Shown here piece after piece: positions 1-8,819 of a stretch of 44,082 nucleotides of DNA. Position 1 is the stretch's first letter; each line of letters begins with the position of its first letter. Source of the DNA: CAIXQW01 sp046049675 (GTDB taxonomy: Bacteria > Bacteroidota > Bacteroidia > Chitinophagales > Chitinophagaceae); the NCBI GenBank assembly GCA_046049675.1, contig JBJORA010000091.1, positions 1-44,082 of the forward strand. The letters are read 5' to 3'. A program made the translations under genes and the position numbers. The notes below the pieces were generated by a model. The model was not told where the DNA came from, searched no databases, and saw only the letters and a program-made list of their open reading frames with translations.

Positions 1-3000
1 GTGCTGGTATGTTTAGTGGTGAGGCTGAGGACTATTTAGTTAACTTGGTTGATACTTCACTAACTTATACGTGGACAGCTAGCACTGGTGGTAACCTAGT
101 ATCTACAACAGGGGCTGTTACCACTGCTAATCCTAGTGGCCAGGTTTCTTATACGTATACAGTAACTGCATCTAATGCATTGGGTTGTACTTCTACAAGC
201 AGTGTTACAATTAATACAGCAGCATTTGCTATTGACTCTGTTAGAGCTAAGAGCAGCACTCCTGCTACAGCTATTTGTGATGGCTTGTGCGATACAATTC
301 GTGTATTTGCTAGTGGCGGTTCTGGACCTTACACAGTTACGATTTCACCAGCTGCAACACAGCTAACTGCAAGTACATTTAGAGCTTGCCCAAGTGTAAC
401 TACGCCTTATACAATCACTGTTACAGATGCTTGTAATGTATCGTTAACTACTAGCATTACGATCAATGTTAGACCGAAGCCGTCAATTGTATTTAGCCCT
501 GCTGACAGCATAGTATCTTGTACTGCTCCGGCGACTTTAACCATACCTGCCCCTACTTGTCTTACTTGCGTAAGTCAAACATGGAATCCAGTTGGCCCTC
601 CAGGTACATTCAACTTTAGTGGTAATACAACTTACACGGTAACTGGTACTGATGGTTTTGGCTGTACAGCAACGAAGACCTTTAATGTAATCGTTAACTA
701 CCCACACAATATTACTTCTACAGTAGTACCAAGTAAAGTTTGTTATGGTGGTACAGCAACATTAAACTTCACTGATACGCAGTTGGCATTTGGCCATCAG
801 ACTTTCTGTACAACAAATAGCTATGGCAACTCATCGGCTTTACAGACAGCGGATGACGAGATTAGAAGAGTAGAAATTAATGGTACACCGTTAAACAATA
901 CAAGCGGTTGCGCAGTGACAGGTAGTGCTGGTGGTTTGTTACCAACACCATCTATTCTTAACCGTTACAGCAACTACACTAATCTAACGCCAACACCATT
1001 GTATGCAGGTACTGCTTATACTGGTAGCTTAGATCTTACAAACTGTAGTGGTTTTGCATACTCAATGGGTCAGGCGATATTTATTGACTTAAATAGAAAC
1101 TGTACTTGGGATATGCCAGCTGAGCGTGTATATGCTTCGCCTGGTACAAATAGTGGTGCCGTAAGTCCGGCCTTTACAAATGTGCCGTTTAACTTTACAA
1201 TTCCAACTAGCGCAAGCCCAGGTCTAACCTTGATGCGTGTCGTTGTAATTGAGAGTACTGTAGGTACTTCTATTAATCCGAATGTTACATACACATGGGG
1301 TGAAACAGAAGATTATATTGTAAATATTGCTGCTAATGGCCCTGCGGCGCTGTCTAGCTGGTATTGGACAAATGGTACAGATACTGTAAGCAATAGTAAT
1401 CCTTCTACAACTGCACCGATTACTGCAAATACAGTTTATACGTTGACAGTAACAGGTGCTGGTGGATGTACATACACTAAGACACAAGCAATCATTGCTA
1501 ATCCACAGATTATAGTTTCTGATTCTGTTTCTATACCTACATGTAATGGCTTTACTAACGGTTCTATTACTGCAAGCGCAACAGGTGGTAGCGGTATCTT
1601 AACATCGTCTATTAATCCTAGCGTAACAGGATCTGGCAATGTGTATTCTAATTTAGGTGCAGGTATTTACACAGTAACATTTACAGACACTTTGGGTTGT
1701 AAGGATTCAAGCGTTGTTAATGTAGTAGATTCTCCTGCCGTAACTGTTACAGTTGGTTTTGCAAATATTAATGCATGTTTTGGCGATAGTGTTGCAACAG
1801 TTTATGCAAGCATTGCTGGTGGTAAACCATACTCAACTGATCCTAAGTATGTTGTAACTTGGACAGATCCATTAGGCAATACACTGAACAATCCAATTTC
1901 TACTAATTTAGATACAATTTATCAAGTGCTTGCGGGTACATATTCAGTGTATGTTGTAGATACAAACGGTTGTTTAGCTACTGCGCCATTTAGTGTTACT
2001 CAACCTAGTGCTCCACTTAGTGTAAGTGGTGTGGTGGATAGTAATGTAAGTTGCAACGGTGGAAGTAATGGTCAAATTACTGTAACTGCGGCTGGTGGTA
2101 CACCTAGCTATAAGTTTAGTGTTGACGGTGGCACCCAAACGCCATTTACTTTAACAGCAACATTTAGTGGATTAAGTGCTGGCACGCATACTGTGGTAGT
2201 AACCGATACTACTAATATTTGTACTGCTAGTATGACCATAGATATTACCCAACCACCTGTATTAATGCTCGATAGTATTACAAGTACAGTATTACTTTGC
2301 GCAGGCGATAGTGCAAGCACAATGACCTCACACGTAAGTGGGGGTACTGCACCATATACACATGCATGGAGTAATGGTGGCACAGGCGCTACAAGTGCAG
2401 GCAATCCAGCTGGTACTTATACACTTACTGTTACAGATGCTAAGGGTTGTTCAACTAGCATGACACACACAATTGCTGATCCAACGCCTGTTTCATTTGC
2501 TTCAGTATCTATTACAGCACCAAGTTGTTTTGGCTTTAGTGATGGTTCAGTAGCTATAACTGGTGCTGGCGGCAATCCAATTGGTACGGGTGCACCATAC
2601 ACAATTAGCCCTTCTACTTCTGGCCTTGCTGATGGTACATACACATTTACTCTAACTGATGCAAATTCTTGTACAGCTGATTCTGTAATTATCGTTACAG
2701 AGCCAGATTTACTAGTAGTAGATAGTATAATCGTAACACCAACTAGTTGTAGTGGTGGAGCTAATGGTACAGCTACAGTTTATGTAAGTGGTGGCAATGT
2801 TAATTACACATATGCATGGCAAGCTCGTCCAACAGTAACAGTTAATACGGTTACAGACTATGCTGCTGGTACTTACACAATTGGCATCACTGATGCTAAA
2901 GGTTGTACAACTACAAGTCAGTTTGCAATTGGACAGCCAAGTGCAGTAAGCGCAACGATTGCAATTGATGCAGCGATTAGCTGTTTCGGTGGTAACGATG

Positions 3001-5891
3001 GTCAAGCTACAGTTACAGCAAGCGGTGGCGCTGGCGGTTACACATATTTGTGGAACAATGTAACAGCTTCTACTACAGCAACAGCTTCTAATTTAGATTC
3101 TGGCACTTACAACGTAACAGTTACTGATGCTAATGGTTGTCCGTTCAATACTTCAATTACAATTACAGAGCCTACACAAGTAGTATTTGATGCTATAAGT
3201 GTTGATAGTGTAAGTTGTATCGGTCTAAGCGATGGTAGCGCAACAGCTACTGTTAGCGGCGGCGATGGTACATATACATATACATGGCAAACACCTGGTA
3301 CAGGTACTACAAATAGTGCAAGTGGTTATCCTGCTGGTACATTTACTGTATCTGTGGCAGATGGTAAGGGTTGTGCTTCAACAAGTAGCTTTACAATTGA
3401 GGAGCCTGCAGCGGTAGTTGCAACTGCGGTTGTAGACAGCAATGCTAAGTGTATTGGTGCAAGTAATGGCGGTGCAACAGTGAGTGCTACTGGCGGTACA
3501 ACGCCTTACACATATGCTTGGGCTTCTAGCGGCGGTACAGCTGCATCAGCAACTGGTTTAGCTGCTGGTACTTATACTGCAACTGTAACTGATGCTTATG
3601 GATGTACTGGTACATCTACTGTAGAAATTTTGGATCCTAGTGCTGTTGTTGTAACAACTGTGGTAGATAGCAACGTAAGCTGCTTTGGTGGTAGCAACGG
3701 TGGTGCAACTGCAAGTGCAGCTGGTGGTGCTGGTTCATACACATATAGTTGGGCTTCTAGCGGTGGTACAGCTGCGTCAGCAACTGGTTTAGCTGCTGGT
3801 ACATATACTGCTACTGCAACAGATGCAAATGGTTGTACTGGAGAAGCTACAGTAGTTATTGGTCAGCCAGCTGCTGCGCTTGACGCAACAACAAGCTTTG
3901 TAGCGCCATTCTGCGTTAGTGATGCAACAACTATTACAGTTTCTGCAACAGGTGGTACAGCTGCATACAGCGGTATCGGTACATTTACTGTAACTACAAG
4001 TGGCACATACAATTACCCAGTTACTGATGCTAATGGTTGTATAGACACTGCAACGGCAGTTGTTACATATCCAGATCCAATAGAAGTTACTTCTATGCTT
4101 GCTACTGATGCAACATGTAATGGTACTTGTAACGGTTCAGTTGTAATTACTGCAACAGGTGGTACGGTTAGTGGTTCATACGCAATATCACCAAGTACTA
4201 CTGGTTTATGTGCTGGCACATATGTGTTTAACATTGCTGACGACAACGGTTGTTCTATAGATACTACTGTTACGATTGACGAACCAAATGCAATTGTAAT
4301 AACTGTAGACAGCTTGAACAGCGCTACATGTGGCGGCGGTAACGGAAGCTACGGTATTAGTGCAGCTGGTGGTACAGGTTTATTAACTGTAGATATCAAC
4401 ACTTCACTTAATGTTGGCAATCCATATGCTGATCCTGCTGCTGCGCCAGGTACATACAATGTAACTGTTACAGATGCAAGCTCTTGTGTTGCAACTACAG
4501 TTGTTGTAGTTGTAGCAAATACTAATACACTTGGTATAGTTGCAAATGCGAGTGCTATTACAACATGTGCTAATACATCTATTTATCTATGGGGTAGCAA
4601 TACTTCAGGTAATAATAATGTAGTTTACACATGGGATAATAATGTAACTGATAGCGTTGCATATGCGCTTGGTGCAGGTACTACTTACACATTTATTGTA
4701 AGTGGTGTAGATACAGTAACAGGCTGTGGCGAAACAGATACAATCAATATTACTTCTACAGTACAAAGTGCACAGTTAGCGCAAGCTACGGCACTTAATA
4801 CAGCTAGTTTGGCTGGTAATAGTTGTGACCTATCTATGCAACCTCAAGGTGCTACAGTAGACTACATTGACGCTTCTTGTAACCTAATTGCAACAGTGGT
4901 TGACGCCACAGGTGGTAATGCACTAGGTGCGGTTAGCGCATGTGTTACTGTTAATAGCAGTATCCAATTGGGTGGCAACCAACCATACCTTGCAAGGGTA
5001 TATGACATTGTTCCACAAAATAACGGACCTGCAGATGTTACCTTATATTATACTAACGACGACTTCTTAGACTACGATGCGTATAATACAGCAAACCCTA
5101 GTGGCTACCCTAACTTTGGTACTGGCCCTACAAGTGGCTTAGTTGATGGCCAAACCATGACTGTTTGTATCACTAAATTTACAGGTGGTGGCCTAGGTGT
5201 AGGTACTGGTGGTACTGTAATACAGGCGCAAGCTACTTGGAATGCTGCTATGCAACGTTGGGAAGTTGAATTCCCAGTATCTAGCTTTAGTACATTCTAC
5301 TGCCACACTTGCAACGGCACTGTACCGCTTACTGCTGAGGTTCTTAGCTTTACTGGTCGTAAGGAAGGAAGCGTAGATGTATTAGATTGGACTACGGTTA
5401 ACGAGAAAGACATGAGTCACTTCAACCTAGTACGTGGTGCTACACCGGCTGATATGAAGCCACTAGCTAACAACATACCGACTAAGGCTTTAAATGGCAC
5501 AAGTGCTTCTAAGCTCAACTATACTTACACAGATGCTCAACCAATGGTAGGTCATAACTACTACCAACTTGAGGCTGTAAGTATTAACGGCGATGTTACA
5601 CGTAGCGATGTAGTAGATATCTATTGGGCTGTTGATGGTGCACAGGTTGTAATTTATCCAAACCCTGCACTTAATGACCTACACGTAGATGTAAACATTG
5701 ACCGTGCTACGCCAGCTCGCATCAGAATCTACGATGCAAGTGGTCGCTTGGTTAAGCAAATTGAAACAGAGTTTACAAAAGGCTTAAATAGTACAGTAGT
5801 TGATCTTGGCGACATCGCAAGTGGTGTTTACTTGATTAAGATTACTGACAATAAGGCCTTGAACTATAGCCAGCAGTTCAAAAAGAACTAA
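1..5891 (+). CDS. Giant SprB-repeat/GEVED surface adhesin, T9SS cargo (5' partial)
   Basis: The reading frame is open through the left edge (first whole codon at base 3) and begins inside a GEVED domain (GEAEDYLVN), so the N-terminus and signal peptide lie outside the window. A second complete GEVED domain spans about 810-1335 and ends GETEDYIVNI. From about 1530 to 4470 there are roughly 13 SprB-type repeats of 70-80 residues, each with a C-x-G-x(4)-G...GG core and a Gly-Thr-Tyr...Thr-Asp-x-x-Gly-Cys ending. The last 240 bases form a type A T9SS C-terminal sorting domain (YPNPALNDL, then GVYLIKI). SprB of Flavobacterium is a mobile gliding adhesin, and family members are exported by T9SS. 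I infer that this is a cell-surface or secreted adhesin, although its substrate is unknown. A terminator follows directly. Confidence 0.9.
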   Translation, partial: AGMFSGEAEDYLVNLVDTSLTYTWTASTGGNLVSTTGAVTTANPSGQVSYTYTVTASNALGCTSTSSVTINTAAFAIDSVRAKSSTPATAICDGLCDTIRVFASGGSGPYTVTISPAATQLTASTFRACPSVTTPYTITVTDACNVSLTTSITINVRPKPSIVFSPADSIVSCTAPATLTIPAPTCLTCVSQTWNPVGPPGTFNFSGNTTYTVTGTDGFGCTATKTFNVIVNYPHNITSTVVPSKVCYGGTATLNFTDTQLAFGHQTFCTTNSYGNSSALQTADDEIRRVEINGTPLNNTSGCAVTGSAGGLLPTPSILNRYSNYTNLTPTPLYAGTAYTGSLDLTNCSGFAYSMGQAIFIDLNRNCTWDMPAERVYASPGTNSGAVSPAFTNVPFNFTIPTSASPGLTLMRVVVIESTVGTSINPNVTYTWGETEDYIVNIAANGPAALSSWYWTNGTDTVSNSNPSTTAPITANTVYTLTVTGAGGCTYTKTQAIIANPQIIVSDSVSIPTCNGFTNGSITASATGGSGILTSSINPSVTGSGNVYSNLGAGIYTVTFTDTLGCKDSSVVNVVDSPAVTVTVGFANINACFGDSVATVYASIAGGKPYSTDPKYVVTWTDPLGNTLNNPISTNLDTIYQVLAGTYSVYVVDTNGCLATAPFSVTQPSAPLSVSGVVDSNVSCNGGSNGQITVTAAGGTPSYKFSVDGGTQTPFTLTATFSGLSAGTHTVVVTDTTNICTASMTIDITQPPVLMLDSITSTVLLCAGDSASTMTSHVSGGTAPYTHAWSNGGTGATSAGNPAGTYTLTVTDAKGCSTSMTHTIADPTPVSFASVSITAPSCFGFSDGSVAITGAGGNPIGTGAPYTISPSTSGLADGTYTFTLTDANSCTADSVIIVTEPDLLVVDSIIVTPTSCSGGANGTATVYVSGGNVNYTYAWQARPTVTVNTVTDYAAGTYTIGITDAKGCTTTSQFAIGQPSAVSATIAIDAAISCFGGNDGQATVTASGGAGGYTYLWNNVTASTTATASNLDSGTYNVTVTDANGCPFNTSITITEPTQVVFDAISVDSVSCIGLSDGSATATVSGGDGTYTYTWQTPGTGTTNSASGYPAGTFTVSVADGKGCASTSSFTIEEPAAVVATAVVDSNAKCIGASNGGATVSATGGTTPYTYAWASSGGTAASATGLAAGTYTATVTDAYGCTGTSTVEILDPSAVVVTTVVDSNVSCFGGSNGGATASAAGGAGSYTYSWASSGGTAASATGLAAGTYTATATDANGCTGEATVVIGQPAAALDATTSFVAPFCVSDATTITVSATGGTAAYSGIGTFTVTTSGTYNYPVTDANGCIDTATAVVTYPDPIEVTSMLATDATCNGTCNGSVVITATGGTVSGSYAISPSTTGLCAGTYVFNIADDNGCSIDTTVTIDEPNAIVITVDSLNSATCGGGNGSYGISAAGGTGLLTVDINTSLNVGNPYADPAAAPGTYNVTVTDASSCVATTVVVVVANTNTLGIVANASAITTCANTSIYLWGSNTSGNNNVVYTWDNNVTDSVAYALGAGTTYTFIVSGVDTVTGCGETDTINITSTVQSAQLAQATALNTASLAGNSCDLSMQPQGATVDYIDASCNLIATVVDATGGNALGAVSACVTVNSSIQLGGNQPYLARVYDIVPQNNGPADVTLYYTNDDFLDYDAYNTANPSGYPNFGTGPTSGLVDGQTMTVCITKFTGGGLGVGTGGTVIQAQATWNAAMQRWEVEFPVSSFSTFYCHTCNGTVPLTAEVLSFTGRKEGSVDVLDWTTVNEKDMSHFNLVRGATPADMKPLANNIPTKALNGTSASKLNYTYTDAQPMVGHNYYQLEAVSINGDVTRSDVVDIYWAVDGAQVVIYPNPALNDLHVDVNIDRATPARIRIYDASGRLVKQIETEFTKGLNSTVVDLGDIASGVYLIKITDNKALNYSQQFKKN
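3421..3850 (+). repeat. Near-identical tandem SprB repeat units within the adhesin gene
   Basis: Two consecutive repeat units are almost identical at the DNA level over about 75 bases. The segment starting GGCTTCTAGC at 3521 recurs at 3752, an offset of 231 bases (77 codons), with only a few mostly synonymous changes. The other SprB repeats in the gene are much more diverged, which points to a recent unit duplication or gene conversion. Confidence 0.75.
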
Positions 5892-5915
5892 GGCTAGATA
5901 ATAACTAGGAACTAC

Positions 5916-5947
5916 AAAAGGGCTACTCGCAATGAGTAGCCCTTTTT
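5916..5947 (+). terminator. Rho-independent terminator after the adhesin gene
   Basis: A perfect 13-bp inverted repeat (AAAAGGGCTACTC / GAGTAGCCCTTTT) with a 5-base loop ends in a T run. It lies 25 bases after the adhesin stop codon. The A-tract on the left arm means it could also work in the reverse direction, but no minus-strand gene ends here. Confidence 0.92.
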
Positions 5948-5994
5948 GATTTGACTAAGCTTGTAGGGTGTGCTAGCAAATGCTATAAAACAAT

Positions 5995-6002
5995 TACATT
6001 TG
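5995..6002 (+). promoter_or_regulatory. Bacteroidota -7 promoter element (TACATTTG)
   Basis: TACATTTG matches the Bacteroidota -7 consensus TAnnTTTG and lies 11 bases before the ATG of the YitT gene, just after the terminator. No TTTG is seen at the expected -33 spacing. The implied transcript leader is only a few bases long. Confidence 0.5.
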
Positions 6003-6013
6003 TTGCATAATTT

Positions 6014-6898
6014 ATGAAGAACGAACGCAGAGTAAACTGGAGCGATGTTACAGCTCCAGGTAATATCTTGCTGACTGTTTTAGGCGTTGCTTCTGCAGTA
6101 TTTGCCATGAAGGGATTTATGATCCCTAACGCGTTTATGGATGGCGGCATCACAGGCGTTTCTATCTTACTCCATGAAATCTACCACATCAATATCTCTT
6201 TATTGATTTTGAGCTTTAATGTTCTATTTGTTTACTTGGGCTATCGCTATATCGGAAAAACATTTGCTGTACAAACAACGATAGCTGTGGTATTACTTAG
6301 CTTAGGTCTGCAGTTCATTCCTGTTAGCAGTATTACAAGCGATAAGTTGTTGATTGCAATTTTTGGTGGATTCTTTATTGGTATTGGTATGGGCCTAGTG
6401 ATACGAGCAGGTGGTGTAATTGATGGTGCCGAAATTGTAGCAGTATTTACTACAAAGCGTATTGGCTTAACTGTATCAGAAATTATTTTGCTTTGTAATA
6501 GCTTAATCTTTTTAGTAGCTGCTACTAAGCTTGGCATTGAAAGTGCTATGTATTCAGTAATTACCTATTTTACTGCTACAAAAATGTGCGACTATATTGC
6601 CGACGGCGTAGAAGAATTTATTGCACTAAATATTATTAGTGCAGAGCACGAGCGTATTAAGGATTGTATTGTTAATCAGTTTAGTAAAGGTATTAGCGTG
6701 TATAAAGGCGAACGAGGTTATTTGCCTGGTACTTTTGAACAAAGGCAAGCAGCCGATATTGTTGTAACAATTATTACAAGATTGGAATTATTGAAAATTC
6801 GTGAAGCCATTTACGACATAGACCCACATGCATTTATTTATGTGAGCACAGTAAAAGAGGCAAGAGGAGGAATACTTAAGAAAAAAAATGTACACTAG
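6014..6898 (+). CDS. YitT family membrane protein (DUF161 plus DUF2179)
   Basis: The 294-residue protein has about five or six hydrophobic segments in its first 190 residues (for example IAIFGGFFIGIGMGLVIRAG), followed by a soluble C-terminal domain of about 85 residues. That domain carries the DUF2179 pattern (KGISVYKGERGYL, later IYDIDPHAFIYVS). This layout and length fit the YitT/YebE family, whose transported substrate or function is not established. The gene is the first after the terminator, and the HD-domain gene starts 5 bases after its stop, so co-transcription is likely. The family call is firm and the role is unknown. Confidence 0.85.
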   Translation: MKNERRVNWSDVTAPGNILLTVLGVASAVFAMKGFMIPNAFMDGGITGVSILLHEIYHINISLLILSFNVLFVYLGYRYIGKTFAVQTTIAVVLLSLGLQFIPVSSITSDKLLIAIFGGFFIGIGMGLVIRAGGVIDGAEIVAVFTTKRIGLTVSEIILLCNSLIFLVAATKLGIESAMYSVITYFTATKMCDYIADGVEEFIALNIISAEHERIKDCIVNQFSKGISVYKGERGYLPGTFEQRQAADIVVTIITRLELLKIREAIYDIDPHAFIYVSTVKEARGGILKKKNVH

Positions 6899-6903
6899 CA
6901 GTT

Positions 6904-7497
6904 ATGGTGGGAAAGAACAAGGCATTTATTATAGAGCTGCTGCAGCAAAAACTGCCAGCATACCTTACTTACCATAGCTATGAACATACCCTGCATGTTT
7001 ATGATAATGTAGAAATGATCGCAAAGCATGAAGGTGTTGTGGGTACTGAGCTCGAGCTATTGCAAATGGCAGCGCTGTTTCATGATATTGGATTTATTGA
7101 AGGCCGTGAAGAGCATGAAGCACGCGGTTGTGTAATTGCCAAGCCGTATTTGCAAGATTGGCACTATAGCATGGACCAGATAGCGTTAATCAATGGGATG
7201 ATTATGGCTACAAAAATTCCACAGCAGGCACGTACACAGTTAGAAAGAATTTTAGCTGATGCAGACCTAGCTTATTTGGGTACGGATAACTATGACGAGA
7301 TTAGTGACTTGCTCTTGAAGGAGCTGCGATTTTTTAATCCAAGCTTAAGCGAAAAAGACTGGCTAGCCATTCAAATCAAATTTTTACAGCAACATACTTA
7401 TCACACGGAGTATTGTAGAACATTTCGTGATGAAGCCAAGCAGCGTAATTTGGCTAAGCTAGTTGAACAGTATAATCTTTACGACGATGAAGGTTAA
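6904..7497 (+). CDS. HD-domain phosphohydrolase
   Basis: This is a 197-residue soluble protein with the metal-binding HD superfamily residues: H24/H28 in YHSYEHTLHV, H60-D61 in ALFHDIGF, and D119 or D121 in LADADLAYLG. HD proteins hydrolyse phosphate esters of nucleotides or act as phosphodiesterases. The substrate cannot be read from the sequence. The gene starts 5 bases after the YitT gene, and its end overlaps the cyclase gene by 11 bases, which suggests translational coupling. A role in nucleotide or cyclic-nucleotide turnover would suit the neighbour but is inference only. Confidence 0.82.
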   Translation: MVGKNKAFIIELLQQKLPAYLTYHSYEHTLHVYDNVEMIAKHEGVVGTELELLQMAALFHDIGFIEGREEHEARGCVIAKPYLQDWHYSMDQIALINGMIMATKIPQQARTQLERILADADLAYLGTDNYDEISDLLLKELRFFNPSLSEKDWLAIQIKFLQQHTYHTEYCRTFRDEAKQRNLAKLVEQYNLYDDEG

Positions 7498-8773
7498 TGC
7501 CTTTACGAGATTTATTGTTGAGACAAATAGCCGAGCAAAACGGTTTGCTCAGGCCATACCAATAATTAGGCAGATACCTGCATTTGACTCTGTTCCCAAA
7601 AGTATTGGCGTAGCGGACTTAAAGTTTTATAGCCTTGCAAACCTCGTATTAACGCTGGGACTTTTTGTGCATCTGCACTGGATTTTCTTATTCTACTACT
7701 ATGGATTTACAACGTTAAGTATCGTAAATGTTTTCAGTGCTCTAGTTTATGTTTACAGCATTTACATTAATCGCAAGGGACACTTTTTTGTGAGCAGTGC
7801 AATTATGGTTTTTGAAATAATTGTGCATCAATGCATTGCTGTATACTATTTTGGTCTTGAGGTGTATTTCCAAAATTACATGTTAGTGATAGCGATATTT
7901 CCGTTTCTTATGCCTAAGGGCAATTGGTTTCTGAAAATTCTTTTGCTTAGCAGTTCTATACTTGCTTATACCATACTTGTAAGTATGCTTAATTCGCATA
8001 ACCCTATTTATGATTGTAGCGAGGGGCAGTATTATTATTTACGAATTACTAATTCTGTTTTTTGCTTTATTAGTCTCGCGATTAGCGGGGCTTACTTTAG
8101 TTTAACTATGCAGCAAACAGAGGATTTACTTGCGATAGAAAAGAATAAGACGGAAGAACTTCTGTTAAACATTTTACCAGAAGAAGTAGCACTTGAGCTT
8201 AAAGAAACCAAGACGTCAGCACCCAAACTATATACAGATACGACAGTGCTATTTACAGACTTTAAGGACTTTACAGCTAGCGCAGCAAAGGTTAGTCCCG
8301 AGGTGCTAGTGGAAGAAATTAATTGCTACTTTTCGGCTTTTGATGCAATTGCGGCAAAGTACAATATTGAAAAGATAAAGACCATCGGTGACGCCTACTT
8401 GTGCGCAGCTGGCTTGCCACGCACAGATGCTCATCATGCAAGGCATGCTGTAATGATGGCAAAAGAAATATTGGAATTTGTAGAAAAACGCAAAAAGCAG
8501 AATGAGGGCGCCAAGGCTTTATACTTTGATATTAGAATTGGCATACATTCTGGCCCAGTCGTTGCTGGCATTATTGGCATAAAGAAATTTGCCTACGATA
8601 TCTGGGGCGATACAGTAAATACAGCTGCGCGTATTGAAACGAATGGAGAAGTGAATCGCATTAATATAAGCGGTGCAACTTACAACTTAGTAAAAGATGA
8701 ATTTTCCTGCGAGTATCGTGGCCGCATAGCTGCCAAGGGTAAAGGCGAGATAGATATGTACTTTGTGCATTAA
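7487..8773 (+). CDS. Membrane class III adenylate cyclase (copy 1)
   Basis: From the ATG at 7487 the protein has 428 residues. Roughly six hydrophobic helices occupy residues 45-215, followed by a cyclase-transducer-like stretch (LLLNILPEEVALELK) and one class III catalytic domain. The metal-binding aspartates are D258 in LFTDF and D302 in IGDAY. The base-selecting pair is K298 (EKIKTIGD) and D371 (AYDIWGDT), which in the family indicates ATP rather than GTP. The NTAAR segment supplies the Asn/Arg pair. All catalytic residues sit on one chain, so it should act as a homodimer. A TTG at 7463 is also in frame but is less likely. The gene overlaps the HD gene by 11 bases and is paralogous to the cyclase at 11326-12555. 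Confidence 0.88.
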   Translation: MKVNAFTRFIVETNSRAKRFAQAIPIIRQIPAFDSVPKSIGVADLKFYSLANLVLTLGLFVHLHWIFLFYYYGFTTLSIVNVFSALVYVYSIYINRKGHFFVSSAIMVFEIIVHQCIAVYYFGLEVYFQNYMLVIAIFPFLMPKGNWFLKILLLSSSILAYTILVSMLNSHNPIYDCSEGQYYYLRITNSVFCFISLAISGAYFSLTMQQTEDLLAIEKNKTEELLLNILPEEVALELKETKTSAPKLYTDTTVLFTDFKDFTASAAKVSPEVLVEEINCYFSAFDAIAAKYNIEKIKTIGDAYLCAAGLPRTDAHHARHAVMMAKEILEFVEKRKKQNEGAKALYFDIRIGIHSGPVVAGIIGIKKFAYDIWGDTVNTAARIETNGEVNRINISGATYNLVKDEFSCEYRGRIAAKGKGEIDMYFVH

Positions 8774-8792
8774 TGCAAAGCTTGTATCTTTG
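8762..8792 (+). promoter_or_regulatory. Canonical Bacteroidota promoter (TTTG-N19-TATCTTTG)
   Basis: TTTG at 8762-8765 and TATCTTTG at 8785-8792 are separated by 19 bases, the classic Bacteroidota -33/-7 arrangement. The element overlaps the end of the cyclase gene and lies 27 bases before the ATG of the patatin-like gene, so that gene probably has its own promoter. Confidence 0.72.
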
Positions 8793-8819
8793 GGTATAAC
8801 CTAAATCTATTACTAAACT

